The translations under genes and the position numbers were made by a program. Positions 26,290 through 39,334 of a stretch of DNA of 64,000 nucleotides are shown here, in pieces. A model generated the notes under the pieces. That model was given only the letters and a program-made list of their open reading frames with translations, did no database searches and was not told where the DNA came from. Within the stretch, counting starts at the first letter, position 1, and each line of letters starts with the position of its first letter. The DNA lies in NCBI GenBank assembly GCA_026826555.1, contig JAKSZT010054573.1, forward strand, positions 1,889,470 to 1,953,469. The letters run 5' to 3'. Source of the stretch: Tolypeutes matacus. Lineage: Eukaryota; Chordata; Mammalia; Cingulata; Chlamyphoridae.

Positions 26290-26480
26290 ATGAAAACCTT
26301 AATTTCCAGCTCTGTCACTTTCTACCTGAGAGATAGCTTATCAATAATTAAACTTGCGGTGTCTCAGCTGCCTCAACTGTGAAAAGGGGTGATTCACAGG
26401 GCTCTGTGCAAATTAAGAAATGGCGCATGTGAAAGCACCTGGCACATACAAATACTCAGCTAATATTAATTCATTGCATT
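26290..26480 (+). mobile_element. MIR SINE
   Basis: 'ccagctctgtcactttctac', 'gtctcagctgcctcaactgt', 'gaaaaggggtgattcac' and 'gaaagcacctggcacataca' are in MIR order. A T-run at about 26270-26283 lies just before it. Confidence 0.7.
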
Positions 26481-26489
26481 TTCTGCTGT

Positions 26490-27815
26490 GACGTTTCCAG
26501 TGAGCAAGACTTTGTCTTATGCTTTATTCGTTCCGAGAAAGAGGCTTCTTCTGGTTGTCACTGTGGTGGAATCTCTGGTGACTTTCTGTGGAGGAATCGT
26601 CTTCCGTTTCTTCTTCATGAGCAATGACCCGTAGTGATTCTCCTATGTCGCCTCCGAGTTGTCCACTCATCCCAATCTCAGAAGCCTGCTCTGTGCTTCC
26701 CGTGTCAGGTTCCCAGGGTTATATCCCTTTTGGGGATGTGCCATCTGACACCATTATCTTACAACATATGTATTCCTTTTGAACATTGCACACTCTGCCA
26801 TTCCCGAGTCCCAAGCTTGAGTCACATCCATCCCACATGCATGTGGGGACAAATGCGTGGCTGTGTTTGTGCTGGTATTTATTACTTTCTCCCTGTGCTC
26901 TGGCATTCTCGCACCTACAGCTACGGCTGTGCTTCCCCAGTGTTTTCATCCTTTTGTTTCTGAGAACTATCGAGGAGTCCCTCCACTGTCCCCTGTACCC
27001 CTAACCCTTCTAACCTCCTGAAGAGACGGTCTCTCATCCTTCCTCTTACACTGCACACACCCCGCCACCTCGTGATAAGAGAGCCAGGCAGCATGTGCAA
27101 CGGGCCCCGGGGACGTGTCTGCTTTCTCAGCCGCATTCATCTGCACAGCTAACAATAGCTTCCCAATTCTCACCTCCAGCTGTAAAGGGAAACAGGTGTG
27201 AAGTGAGTGTGTGTGTGGTGTTTGGACACAGCCCATTCCCATTTCTGTGCTCACTGCTTTAATTGCCTTTGGAGCTCATGTCAACACCCACTGGACACTT
27301 TCTCTGGAGCTTGCGAGCCCTCTGTCTCAGTTACTCTGCTTTTAAACCAAGACAAGGCCATTTGTGATGACCCACATGGGAAGAGACCCACGGTACAGTT
27401 CATTGGAAATATTTGTTTCCCCAGGATGGTGAACAAAAGAAAATGAGCCAAGTGACAATGAGGTACTAATGGAAATGCCACAGAAAGAGAGCATTTTCCT
27501 GGAGTAATAGTCCCCCTTAGCTAGATCAATGCCCAGGCAAGGCAGGGAGCTTCAGCTGGTTAAAGCATTTTAATTGCATGGACCTTATTCTGTAGCAGAC
27601 ATTGATTTGTGTGGCAACAATCTGTGCATTTGATAGAGTGACAGGAGTTTATGGATTCCTTGGCATAGCCTCATCCTTTAGCACATTTTTTTTTTTTATC
27701 CAAAAAAAGGTCATTCTCAGTACATGCTCATCTCAATAGCTGAAATACTTGATGCTTATGTTTTGTTTTGCTTTCTTTGGAGGGAATAACAGCTATGAGC
27801 TCACTACTTAAAGTT
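26490..27815. other. Intergenic DNA, no gene seen
   Basis: Frames of up to 109 codons occur on both strands over the same bases, without a recognisable product. No clear repeat. Confidence 0.4.
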
Positions 27816-27821
27816 TACTCA

Positions 27822-27965
27822 TCAAAGCAGGAGCAATGCCATCACCTGGGAACTTGTTATAAATGCAGATTACCAGGCCCCACTTAAGACCTATCAGATC
27901 AGAAACCTTAATTCTAACAAGATCTCTGGGTGATATGCATGCATCTTAAAGTTTGAGAAGCACTG
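27822..27965 (+). mobile_element. MER5-type hAT MITE
   Basis: 'atcacctgggaacttgttat', 'aatgcagattaccaggcccc' and 'gtttgagaagcactg' are typical of the MER5 group of non-autonomous hAT-Charlie transposons. Confidence 0.7.
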
Positions 27966-28029
27966 AAATCAAGCATGGCAAGAAGGGAGGACACTACCTC
28001 TTGCAAATCTAGGCTAATTTTGGCTACAC

Positions 28030-28149
28030 ATTGAAAATTGCCTTAGGGGACTTAAAAAGAGATTCTGAGGTAGTTGCTACCCTTGGAATTGGGGTCCTTT
28101 TGAAGACCCCTCCTCCAGACTGATGTGCAGCCAAGACTGAGAACCACTG
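28030..28149 (+). mobile_element. MER5A-like hAT MITE, partial
   Basis: The 3' end 'tgatgtgcagccaagactga' plus 'gaaccactg' is the characteristic MER5A terminus. The 5' part is degraded. It lies close behind another MER5-type copy. Confidence 0.7.
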
Positions 28150-28439
28150 TTTTAATTAGTATTCAGAACAAAAGACAAGAAACCCCTAGCTTTCACAAAT
28201 AAAGATTTCACATATAATTTTTGGAAGGGACACCCCCAAAAATGACACCAAGATGGTAGGAACTAAAAATAAAGCTAGTGTCAATCTACATGCTAAGAAG
28301 GTGGCACTTTCAAATTCTAAGAAATTTTACTTACAGATGTCATACGAGCATTCTACATCTTAGTGGCTAAGGATGCTGATACCTGCACGTATCAGAGACT
28401 GAAGGACCTGAGATTTCACCCTACCTGCAAATTAGCAAG

Positions 28440-28840
28440 GTAGACTGCCACACGTCCATGCATTCAGGCAGGAGACATGAAACTTCTGGGTCAGAAACAA
28501 GGGAAAGTTTATTACTCATGGCACAGCCAGCAGTTCAGTTCTGCTTGCCCCAAACTCTCACAAGGGTGAGGCAGATGGGCTGAGGTGGATGCCTTCACAA
28601 GCAGCAGGTTACATTAAAGGACAGGAATCCTGAGTTCAAGGAACCTCAGTCTTTTATAACGGACAGTAGGCATTCTTGCCCTTTGCTCTGGAGGAAGACA
28701 CTATATCTTTCCAAAGCTGTTCACTATACAAACATCCTTGAAAAGATGGTCTTGAGCAAGGGGTTAGATAACAACTGACTCACAAGTTACACAAAATGAG
28801 GGAGACCCATGGAGAACTTGAGCCCAACAAGTAGCACACA
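28440..28840 (-). mobile_element. Possible solo LTR remnant
   Basis: 'gtcagaaacaagggaaagtt' followed by 'tattactcatggcacagcca' looks like the reversed R/U5 region of an endogenous retroviral LTR, and 'agtcttttataacggac' could hold a reversed promoter region. No target-site duplication was found. The family is not identified. Confidence 0.35.
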
Positions 28841-29399
28841 ACATTTTCATTAACGGCATAATGGAATGGTGGCATTTCCACTGGGGTTTGCCACATAAAA
28901 TTTCAGTTAGGTGAACATTGTTTCCCTGCTGATTTCAATTACAAACTCAGAGATTCACTTAAATGGGAAGGGGATTTAATACTTTTTACCTAATTAAATC
29001 ACTTTATATGGAAGCTATTCTTTAAAATCAAATATTTAAAGAAAGAAATACAACTTGCTCGTTAATGTAATAAAAACATATGAAGATATTCTAAATAAAT
29101 TTAGACTGAGATGGTGCAATTGCCACTAAGATGCTGCTTGTAAAATTCTACTTGACCAAGAACTAAAATGTGCCCTGCTTTTGAGCACTGATGTGCTACC
29201 TAACTTTCTAGGAATGCATTTATAGGGGGAAGATAGCATCAAAATTAGGAAAGAGTTGGATTGCTGGAGTTCTTAAGTAAAATATAAAGATTCAGTGGTG
29301 AAATTGTCTGTCTCACACAAGGACCTACTGTTGACACAAAAAGGAAAATCATCGTACCAGTGACCATACACACGCATCCAATGCTAGTAATTGGCTAGG

Positions 29400-29555
29400 G
29401 AACATATCAAGCTCTGTACGTAAATGGCTAGTTTAGTTCTAACAAATACCTTCGTGCCAGCCCTCTTATAGAACTCCCCATTTTATGAATGAAGACTCAA
29501 AGGGTTGGAGAGTTTATGTAGTTTACCCAAGCTCATAGTAACTTCAGTAAGGTTC
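29400..29555 (-). mobile_element. MIR SINE fragment
   Basis: 'caagctctgtacgtaaatgg', 'ccccattttatgaatgaaga' and 'gtttacccaagctcatagta' follow MIR in reverse orientation. Confidence 0.6.
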
Positions 29556-29559
29556 TTCA

Positions 29560-31010
29560 CATTAGCACTTTTTCTGATTAAAAAAAGTAAAATAAAATCT
29601 TAAAATTCCCCCAACACTCCCAATTTTACAAAGTAACTATTTTATATTTCATATTTCTTGTACATAGGTATGCTTGAAACTATCCCTTTACATTTTTATA
29701 GTTGATTAAAAAATAATTTGCTAAGATAACAGCTAAAAATTTGTACCACCTAATTTGTGTTTAATGTTACAGTAGACCTGTGGTCTCCTGGATCTTTCAA
29801 AGTACAGAGGGATGTTAGAGTCTCATGTACATTTTTATCTACCCAACTTTATAAAAACAAGAATCCCAAAATGCTCACATTCTCATTATTTTAAATCAAC
29901 AAATTTCATTTTTTATGTTTCATTTCAAATTTCTCCTTATGCATACACCATTTCAGTCTCACCAAGGATAAAATTTAGCTTTTGCTTTTATCATTTAATT
30001 GGTTATGAACATTTTAATGTTATAAAAATTTAGAGATTACCATTTCAATGGCACTATTATATCCCTCTCAGTTTATGAAACATAATTTCTTACTCATTCA
30101 CCTACTAACACTTGAGTTGCCAGTTATCTCTTTTGGATTATTTCCCAATATCTGTGTTTCAAAACAATATTAGAGAGCATAATAGATATTTAATTTTATG
30201 GCCCTTCAAACATCTTGTCCAATGGACCTTAGTAAGAGTTTCACCAACAGACAATGTGTTATTATAGAATTTTCAGTATAAGCTTAAAGGAAGAGTATAC
30301 TACCATTATCTTTCATTTCCTCCCTAACTTTGTTAGAGTAAAATAGAGTTTTATTTTTGGTTGCTGCCTATAATTAGCTGCCAGGGGAGAAGCCCTCTCA
30401 AGCTAACTGGAGAACAGCAGCTTTATTGCAGGACTCCAGGTCTCCTGGAGACAAAGGGACTAAACCAGGTCCCGGAGGAGGAGGGAGACAGAGAGCTCCA
30501 GAGCTTGAACATGACAGGCACATCCACCATCACTCAACTTTGCTCCATGAACCTGCTTCTTGACATCCAACAAGAACCAACTCTTGGAGACTCTTTCAGT
30601 GGTATAAACTCCACAAAGAATCCGGTTTGCTGCCGACCCACCTAATGGTTTCCTCCTTCTACAGCCTGACATCTTCCCGAGCCCAATCTGCTGTGAAGGC
30701 AGCTGGACGGCCGATGCACCTGCTCACCTGCCCGCCTCGTCAGCAGGCCTTGGGAGGTGTTGGGTCTTCTCGGAGAACAGTAAGCAAAGGGACCCAGACC
30801 GGTGCTCTGGAACGTCACGTGTGCAGGAATACCCAGGCGGGCTTGGTAAGATGCAGACTCTGAGTCCACCGGCCGGAGATGCTGCACTTGTAAGAAGCTT
30901 CCCAGTGATGTGGAAGCTGTGGGGCCACACTGAGCGGCTATAGGGCTCACCCCCGGTTCTGGAACTCGGCTGCAGACTGGAATCACCACTGGAAAACCAG
31001 CAAGTCAGGA
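29560..31010. other. Intergenic DNA, no gene seen
   Basis: The left part is AT-rich and the right part (30360-31000) is more GC-rich, with overlapping short frames on both strands. Nothing is recognisable. Confidence 0.4.
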
Positions 31011-31013
31011 ACT

Positions 31014-31245
31014 ACAGTGGTTCTTAACAAGGGCAGTTTTGCTTCCCCCTCCCCAGGGGGGGGATTTGGCAATGTGTCCGGACATTTTGATTGCCACAAG
31101 TAGAGGGGGCAGGGGGTGGGCGGCTGGGTAGAGGCCAGGGACGCAGGTCAGTGTCCTATAATGCATTGGACAGTCCCCAAAACAGACAAGGATCCAGCTC
31201 CAAATGCTAATCGTGCCAACGATAAGAAACCCCCAAATAGCCTAT
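31014..31245 (+). mobile_element. MER20 (hAT-Charlie), near full length
   Basis: 'cagtggttcttaacaagggc', 'gcaatgtgtccggacatttt', 'gtagaggccagggacgcagg', 'ttggacagtccccaaaacag' and the end 'ccaacgataagaaac' occur in MER20 order on the plus strand. Confidence 0.8.
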
Positions 31246-31383
31246 TGCCCCAAATCGTATCTGTCACATCTGATGTTCCCTAGTATATTATAAAATTAAC
31301 TTTGCAAGATTTCACTGGTGACTGATTGGTTAAGGTCGGTTATAGATATGTACTGAGTGCTGATAATTAGCTTGGTTTAGCTT

Positions 31384-31577
31384 AGGGGTTCTTAACCAGG
31401 GGCCCATGAACTTGAAGTGAAATTCAAAGAAACATGATTCTTGTGGGGATGAGTTGGTGCGGGTGGGATATATTTATTAAATAATACACAGTAGAGTGTG
31501 GACTTAGTAAGGGGTACGTGGTTTTCACCTGCCTGGCCAAGGGGTCCCTGGAGGAAAACAGGTTAAGCAGCCCGGGT
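31384..31577. mobile_element. hAT-like non-autonomous DNA transposon
   Basis: The ends 'aggggttcttaaccaggggc' and 'ggaaaacaggttaagcagcc' form imperfect terminal inverted repeats around about 150 bp, as in mammalian hAT MITEs. The family name is not certain. Confidence 0.55.
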
Positions 31578-32359
31578 TAGCTGCTATTAGAATAGCAAGC
31601 CTGTCTCTATCTGGTTCCATCACCAGGGACACTATTAGAGCGGAAGCCTCCCAATTTGGTAAACTGGGGGGTGGGGCAGCTCCTCGATAGTCTTCTTTTA
31701 TTTAAACCGTGAATTCTGCAAGGCAGATTTCTGAGAACAGATAATTGCATTGTACTGCCTTAAATATAAAACTCCTTAAGAAAGGCCTTTCTTTGTTTTA
31801 ACATGTTCTCCTTTTGCATAGCACAGTGTAGCGAAGTGTTGTATAAATGGTGCGTTTTATGACCTGCTTGAAAAGTAAAATCTCCTACATCGTCAGCGTG
31901 GCACTGGAGGGTGGCTTATCCCCTTGATTCATCAAAGTGATAAACTTAGCACTCTGCACAAAGATGCAGCTGATGTTACTTGAAGAAATACCAGGCAAGG
32001 ACTTTTTATGGATTTTATTCCATGCGGTAGCTTATCTTTTATTTTCTATATTGCCTTCACAGCTCTGCAAAAATTCTTCACAGAAGGAAAAAAGAAAATA
32101 CGTGGCTGGCATTTTTACTGAGGCATAGAAACCATGCATATATATATATAAAACAAATAAAAGGAAAGTGTATTTGTCACCAAGAACTATATAAGTTAAA
32201 ATCAGAAGACCAGAAAATAGTAATTATCAGAAAAGCTCATTAATGTCGTTTTAAAAATTTTTATAAAAGAGCCTTCAGTGCTGATTCACAATGTTTACTC
32301 ATAACTCTGTATGAATAAAAACAATGTGAGTATACAAATGTTCAAGTTTTGATAGATGT

Positions 32360-32560
32360 ATGTATGTGTTTATTATCTATCACCTTCTATGTCTATCATC
32401 TATTATCTATTTATATTCATCTATCTCATCATATCTAGCACCTATCTATATAATCATCCATCTCTATCATCTATCCATATATATCATCATCATCTATCTC
32501 TGTATCTATCTACACATCTATCTACCTATCTAATCTATCTATGTAAATACACACATAGAC
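32360..32560. repeat. Imperfect TCTA/ATCT microsatellite
   Basis: About 200 bp of tetranucleotide TCTA with interruptions (catc, cacc, cata). The reading frame through it is an artefact rich in Tyr, Ser and Leu. Confidence 0.9.
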
Positions 32561-32669
32561 ACGTTGCAAAACACACTGGTGTATGTCAGAGCTAAGTTTC
32601 ATCACACAAATATGTTAGAGAGTAGAGGGTATCAACTGACTTTCCCCCCCTCTCTGATGGAAATCTGTG

Positions 32670-32855
32670 GGACACTAATATTTACTGAGCAGGTACTGTG
32701 AACGAGATCTTACATTTAATGCAGATTTCATCTTCATAGCAACATGCTGATATGAGTGCATTTGTGTTAGTTCATATGTGAAAAAAGTGAGGAGTTAACT
32801 GACTTGCCCAAGGACACAAGTGGAATTTGAACCCGGGTCTGAAGGCACAGCCCAG
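32670..32855 (-). mobile_element. MIR SINE
   Basis: 'atttactgagcaggtactgt', 'tgacttgcccaaggacacaa' and 'tttgaacccgggtctg' are MIR in reverse. Confidence 0.75.
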
Positions 32856-32859
32856 GTTC

Positions 32860-35800
32860 TCACACGGTATCATGCAGCTTCCAGAACAGGGGCTGTCCCC
32901 CGTCTCGTCCAGGGACGGCTACCTAAGCACACCCTCATCAGCAGAGTGGCTGGAGGTCTGCGGCACTCTTCCCATCATTTCAGCTGACATAAGGATTACG
33001 GAGCTTGATAAGATAAGGAGGCAACAGCCAGCATGGATGGGAGAGGCATCTGGGAGAATAGGATTAACGGCGCCGTCGTCAGGCTCAGCTAACGAAGGGG
33101 GCCACAAGTCCCCGCTCCCACATTCTGATCTGGGAGCTGCTCCCTGACAGACTCCATCATGCCTGGCCTGGAGCTTTGGGGTTGGAGATGCCCAGCTCAC
33201 CCTGATATCCTGCCAGGTTTGGGAATGAGACACTGCTTCAAATGTAAGACACAAGAGCTGCTCTCTGCTCCTGACCCTGATTCTCACTGTCTCCGGTACC
33301 TTGGACAAGCCCCAGGTAAGGCTGAGAAGATACTCCTGCCCACCCCGCCATGTTGCCATGACACCCCAGGGGAATCCTGAGGGAGAAAGCATCTGAAAAT
33401 GGTCTGGCCTGTAGAAGTCTTTATTAATCAAATTACTTCATGCCGTGCTTTTCTGATATTTTTCTGAAAGCTACTCATTGGTGCCATTAATGCGTATTTT
33501 GATTATCTGTGATGTCAGCAAATACTTTATAGTGTATCTTTTTATAATATCAAATCATTACATTTTATTCTTATTTAATTTAATAATACATGTTTGTGTA
33601 ACATTAGTAAACCCGTGTGTGTGTTTGTTTGGGGGGGGCACTGTGTATTTGGGTCACTTTTATCTGCAACAGAGACTGTTAAATAAAATGATGTGCCTCC
33701 CACATCTGTTTCAAAGGTCTCTCAAGCCCTTCCTTTATGAGCAATTATTTGTGCAGGATGAAATAAGGGTCCTCTATCGAGGTGCCCCCCAAAGCCTTGT
33801 AATCTTTGGATTCCCAAGCTCTGTTGACTTGGCTCTCCTCTGAAGCATTCCTGTGAGCATGTACTGGCTCTTTAGGATCATCAGCTTAAAGATAAGCAGA
33901 GGACCTTTGGATAATTTAGGCACGTGAGGAGACTTCAGCACAGGCGCTCAAATGCAGGCGGACTGCCAGATGAACTCTCACAAATGCAAAGCTCCAAATA
34001 CTGGTTTTCAAGTGCAGCAGCACTTGGATGAGAAGAGATGCAGGAGGGGCAATCCCGGGATGGCGGGCTGGAGGGCTGTCTCCAGGGAAGATCTCAAACA
34101 ACTGGATAGGAGGATCCTTGACTTGCTGAAAGAGGCAGGACATTGTGTGAGCCCAGGAACAAAGGGAATCAGTGAGACCAAGTGGTGAGGGCACCAAAGC
34201 TTAAGGCTTCTCACCCTTATGTATGAGTGATGGCTGGTGTTGGCCTCGGCTGGCCAGGTGGAAGCCCCTGGAGGCAGAGAAAGGGGTCAGAACAAAAGCA
34301 AAGGCAAATGATCCCAGCCAGGGTGAAAAAACATCTTTTAAAATATTGTTTTGTTGGAAGCTGCACAGCAGACCGTGTCTCGTAAGACCTAAAGTTTCAA
34401 GGTCTGCCTTGATATCTCCGAGCCTCACAGAGCCCCAAAGTCTTAACCGTGAGTCCCCCTGCTCTTGCCAGATATGCCCTCCCACCTAACAGGAAAGGCT
34501 CCCCTCCCAGCTAGTTCCCCTGTCAGCCAGAGCAGCAGTACTCCACCTGGTTCCCACCCTGAAGGGCTTCAGGTCCCTGCCAGCCCATGGAGTTATTCCA
34601 GCAAGCCCATCACGTCCTCCTGCAGGCAGAGTGAACCAGCAGGGGCTGCGGGAGGCAGGCTTTGTAGTAACAAAAGGGTGAGATGCCACCTATTTCCTTT
34701 TGTATACCACATCCCAATACACATGACAAATATGACATCATATATATTATATGATACATATGAGATATATATATCAGTGAATTCATCATAGCTGTTTCTC
34801 TGAAGCAAATGTAAACAGCACATTCAACACAGTGCACAATGCATGGACATCATGAAAAAGGAACTTGCCAACTTGTTTCTGAAAACCTTGTATGGCAGAC
34901 GGGCTAGAATGAGAAACAGCTACATTGTGCATTTACAGAAGCAACATCTGTTCTTTTTCTCACCATCACTTGGTCCTATGTTCCAAAAATAGTGTTTGTG
35001 CACAATTTGTGTTTGAAAACAACACATGCGGATTTGTGATCTCATTCTGCCAATGCCTCCCATCACTGCAGGAAAACACTCAAAGAGCTCTCAGGAGTCA
35101 CATGCATTTCAAGGTGGTGGCCCACCTTAAAACTTCTTATATGAATAAATTTGGGGATGAGTCAACATTCACATCTTCCACAAAAGACTACTTTTTTGCA
35201 TATGATTAAAACAATACAAAGAACCTGTGACATTGTGATAAAAATTATCAAGGTCTAAGACACCATTCTTTTATATAAGTGTTTTAAGTGTTTTGGGGAG
35301 ACATTGCTTCATGAAACACATTTTAGCCATTCTGAAGTCAAGATTTTCCTGAATTACTTCCCCTGACCATTTCTGGATGTGTTAATAATTACAGCAGCCA
35401 GAGAGCAGCTGCCAGTGGGGGAGAAGTGCCAGAAATTAAGTGGGGATTTGTTGAAAACATGAAATCATGAGATTTCAGTTAAATTGAGAGCACAGCGAGG
35501 ATACGGGTTTCCTGACTGTGTCAGAAATGAACACTTCATGTAATCATAAACTAATAATGTGTCATAGTAAAATGTTATTACCATTTAGTGTTCCTTTCCT
35601 CAGAAATCTGTTGTATTCCTCAAATAGACAAAATAATATTAAGTGGAGTTATTTTTCTTTCAGGTCTCCCATATGTAAAATAAAGATCTCAAAATAGGTT
35701 TAACGATGGTAGTGGCAACAATGAAAAAAGTCTATATTCTAAAAATTCACCTAAACTTTTATTAGCCCTAAGGGAAGAAAAAGCAGAAAGGGGGATGATG

Positions 35801-36080
35801 AAAACTTCTTGAATGCACAATTCTTTTTTTCATCTGCATGCACTCATCCTTTTCTCACATCGGGCGTAAATATTCTAAAGCTTAAACAGACGCCTGTATT
35901 CCCTATATCACAAGAGAAATTCACTAAATATAGTACAAATATTTGAGAGTATTTTTTCCATATTTTGCTTGCCTTTTAGTAAACAATCTAGCTTTATAAG
36001 AATCATTTTTTCCTCAAACATGGAGTCTGGAATGTTATAAACCCATATAAGACAAATGAGAGGAAAGTGTCATGGATATA
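32860..36080. other. Intergenic DNA, no gene seen
   Basis: Frames of up to 170 codons (32919-33431, minus) overlap others on the opposite strand and show no domain. Part of 33200-33320 vaguely resembles MIR. A TA-rich tract lies near 34738-34775. Confidence 0.4.
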
Positions 36081-36083
36081 CTT

Positions 36084-36514
36084 TGTGGTGACTTAGAGAA
36101 ACGTACCCCAGAAAAACATGTTCTTAAACTTAATCCATTCCTTGTAAATAAGACCTTGTGATGAGGCTACTTCAGTCAAGGTGTGGCCCACCTCAGTCAA
36201 GAGGGGCCTTACTCCTATTACTTAGGACCTTATAGGGAAGGCCACCGAAGGGAAGGCCAGAGAGAGCAGCCAGAAGTTGTAAGTCAATGGACCCTGAAAG
36301 AAAAAGGAGAAGTCAGGAGTGGCTGCCAAGCTCATTGCCACGTGACAGAAAAGCCAAGGACCAAGGGTTGCTGGTAGCCAGCCCCAGAGTGCCAGTCTTC
36401 TGGGAGAAAGCATTTCCTTGGACTTCTAGCCGCAAAACCATGAGCCAGTAAATTCCCAATATTTAAGCCAACACATTGCATGGTATTTGCTTTGGAAGCT
36501 AGGAAAATAAAACA
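36084..36514 (+). mobile_element. Solo LTR, MaLR/ERV-L type
   Basis: The element starts TGTGGTGACTTAG and ends with 'ccaacacattgcatggtatt' then AATAAAACA, the style of MaLR/ERV-L LTR ends. The flanking five bases are TACTT (left) and TACTC (right), one mismatch, consistent with the 5 bp duplication of class III elements. Length is about 431 bp. Internal blocks include 'ttaatccattccttgtaaat', 'ggtgtggcccacctcagtca' and 'ccatgagccagtaaattccc'. The family name is not fixed. Confidence 0.65.
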
Positions 36515-37343
36515 TACTCTGAGCATTTTCAACACTTTTTCACAATAAATTGACTTCTAATACTTGCTACATTTCTTGAGCAATTAAATTGATTGTTCAG
36601 AAGTCAGTTATTGAATAATGTCTGTGCAATCTGACATTTTATCACATTTAAAAGAGCAGGTGCTTCTTTGAAACATCTGACATCTTGGCTTCTCACAAAA
36701 AGATGTGGTTTGGGATTCTTTACCAACCTCAACTTTCAGAATGCTTTACTTTGTGGTTTCTAGATAAATACATGGTCCAATTTATGCGAGTTTCACAGAA
36801 GCAAGACAAAATAAAGAAAACCATAAGCCTACATTTAGCTCTTCCATTTTTAAACAGGATTGCAGTAGCTTTATTATACTATCTCCCTACTCTTAGATAA
36901 GCCACAGAAAATAAAGGAAAACCACAGGTAATCTAATCATCACAGAAGTCTGAAATTACTTGGCTACTTTACTAAGATAATAGTTACTTTAAACTTGGCA
37001 AAACGGAAACCTGCTGTGGAATAACAAAATTTCTTCCATACCTGATGAGAAACAAGAAAGACAAGACAAGAAACAAAAGCCCACTAAACTGAAATGTGTG
37101 TAACAAATATGAAGGAACTTTAAATGAATGACAGAATTCAATTTTTAACTTAGTGGTTCCATTGGGCTTGGAGGTTGCTTCATCAATTGAGCACTTTCAA
37201 GGGAATGCAACCTGAGAAAACTAATATGAGTTTACATATTTATTATGTCCCTTTTAAAACTAGATTCCAAATGTATGAAAATCAAGTGAGAATAATTATG
37301 ATTCATCGCTACAGCGTTATTGTCACCTGGAAAAGGGGGATGT

Positions 37344-38002
37344 TGTATTAGTCAGCCAAAGGGGTACTGATACAAAATGCCAGAAATCTGTTGGCTTTTA
37401 TGAAGGATATTTATTTAGGGTAGAAGTTTACAGTTACCAGGCCATGAAGCATAAGTTACTTCCCTCACCAAAGTCTGTTGCCACATGTTGGAGCAAGATG
37501 GCTGCCGACGTCTGTGAGGGTTCAGGCTTCCTCTTCCTCTTAAGGCTCTGTGGTCCCAGCTTCTTCCAATATCAGCTGTAGGCTGGGATAAGTCTCGTCT
37601 CTCTCCTGGGACTCATTTCTCTCTGGGTTCAGCCGCTCTGCTCTCTCTACAAGGCCAGCTGTAAACTATCAGGTGAACGGCTCTTCTCTCTTCCCAAGGC
37701 CTCTGCCGTGTCGAATGGAGCCTTCTCTTTTTCCTCACGTATCTGCTTCTCTGTGTATTTACTTCCTGGGGCTCCAGCATTAAAACTCCAACTAACTCCT
37801 CTGCCTTGTCATTTTCTCTGTGAGGGGGCAGTGACTCAATGTCCTACTGATGTGGCCTAATCAAAGCCTTAACATAATTTAATCAAGTAAAAGTGAAACC
37901 TCTGAATCCAATCCAATCTAATATGCCCAAAGAAACAGACCAGTTCACAAACATAATCCAATATCTATTTTTGGAATTCATAAAGAGTATCAAACTGTTA
38001 CA
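37344..38002 (-). mobile_element. Solo LTR, ERV-L-like
   Basis: On the minus strand the element begins TGTAACAGTTTGATAC and ends ..CTGACTAATACA, the same terminus as the ERV-L LTR at 59271-59719. Length is about 659 bp. The flanking five bases (GATGT and GATAG) agree only in part, so the duplication is decayed or the edges are slightly off. It carries an AAGATGGCTGC motif on the plus strand at 37495-37505, which resembles a YY1 site. Confidence 0.65.
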
Positions 38003-39330
38003 GATAGTATCAAAATAAACAGACAAAAAATTCCCTGTTGATTCTTCTCCTTTAGGTGATAACCCACTTAGCAATTCCCTTGGTTTTCTTCAAATTTCTT
38101 TGACACCTGAAGTATTTGGAAAAAGAAAGTCAGAGGCAAATTGTCAAGATACTGACTAGGAAGTGAAGTGCCTTAAGTGCAGTTGGTAATAATAAAGGGC
38201 CATTGGGTTATTCATGGAGAAGTTCTTCATGGATTGAAATAATCTTCTAACTCTGGCTGAATGCAAGAGGGTTTCTCTCCTACACATCCATGTTAATTAC
38301 AAAATTCAAGATCACCATACATTTTTTGAGATAGGTGAATGCATATACCAGGGAGACGTCTCATAATTTGTATCATCATTCCAATAAAAAAAATTTTTCC
38401 CATTAACTATGTAGACTATTTTATGTGGAGGATCTACTAAAAATGGCCCCAAAATGAAAGTGGCTTGGCCGAATTACTCTGTAATAGAGCTTGTCAATTC
38501 TTATATGTGGGAGAATAAAAATGTCATGTCACAAATTATGTAAGTGACTGTAAATGAGAAAGTCCAGACAAAATGAAGTCCAGTAGAAATCACTTTTCCA
38601 AATTTTAACCCATCCACATCTTATCCTTCATTTCATTTTTTGGGAGACAAATTTTACATGGGTTTCACACTTCTAAACACAACCCTAGTTCTGTTTAAAG
38701 ACACCGATAAGATGAAGTCGATATATTTGAAATGTCACGCTGGTTATTTTATTAAATATTAGAAATAATTGAGTGCCTTAAGTCAAAACAGTGGATATCA
38801 AAATGACCTTAAGATGTATGGGAAAAGAAATGAGCTTATCTATAGCTTCCAAGTACATATTGAATAAAATAACAAATGTGAGCTCTGAAATAATTATCTA
38901 GACCTGTCCACCAAGTCTGTAGCAACTTCTACTCCATCACTGGGATCTTTGTAGCTTTAAAAGTGGGGCAATGTTCTAGAATATTCCAACCTACTTTGCT
39001 AACCACTATAATCCCTTCTGTTCCTAAACTTCTTGTCTATCTTCCCAGGTCCAAATCCTGAATAATCCCCCAGGTTATGATATGGGAGCCCTAAATTGCA
39101 TGAGAAATGTTCAATTTAATGATGTTCAAATATTAAATTGATCTGTCAGGGCTCAGTGAAGGCGTGAAACAAGTCTGTGACTTGGACCCTATCCTTCCCT
39201 GGGTTATTTTAATGCCCTAAAAGACTCCTAATTTCAACACATAATAGTTCCTGTATTTTAAACAACTCACATCTCTCTGCAATAGGTAAATGGAATAATA
39301 ATTTTGTTTCATATAGAGTCCAGTGTGTAG
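38003..39330. other. AT-rich intergenic DNA, no gene seen
   Basis: No notable frame or identifiable repeat. Confidence 0.4.
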
Positions 39331-39334
39331 AGAA

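Noticed and set aside
32356..32595. 79-codon Tyr/Ser-rich frame
   Set aside because: Translation of the TCTA microsatellite.
32919..33431. 170-codon minus-strand frame
   Set aside because: Overlaps open frames on the plus strand (32827-33147, 33159-33380) and has no recognisable domain.
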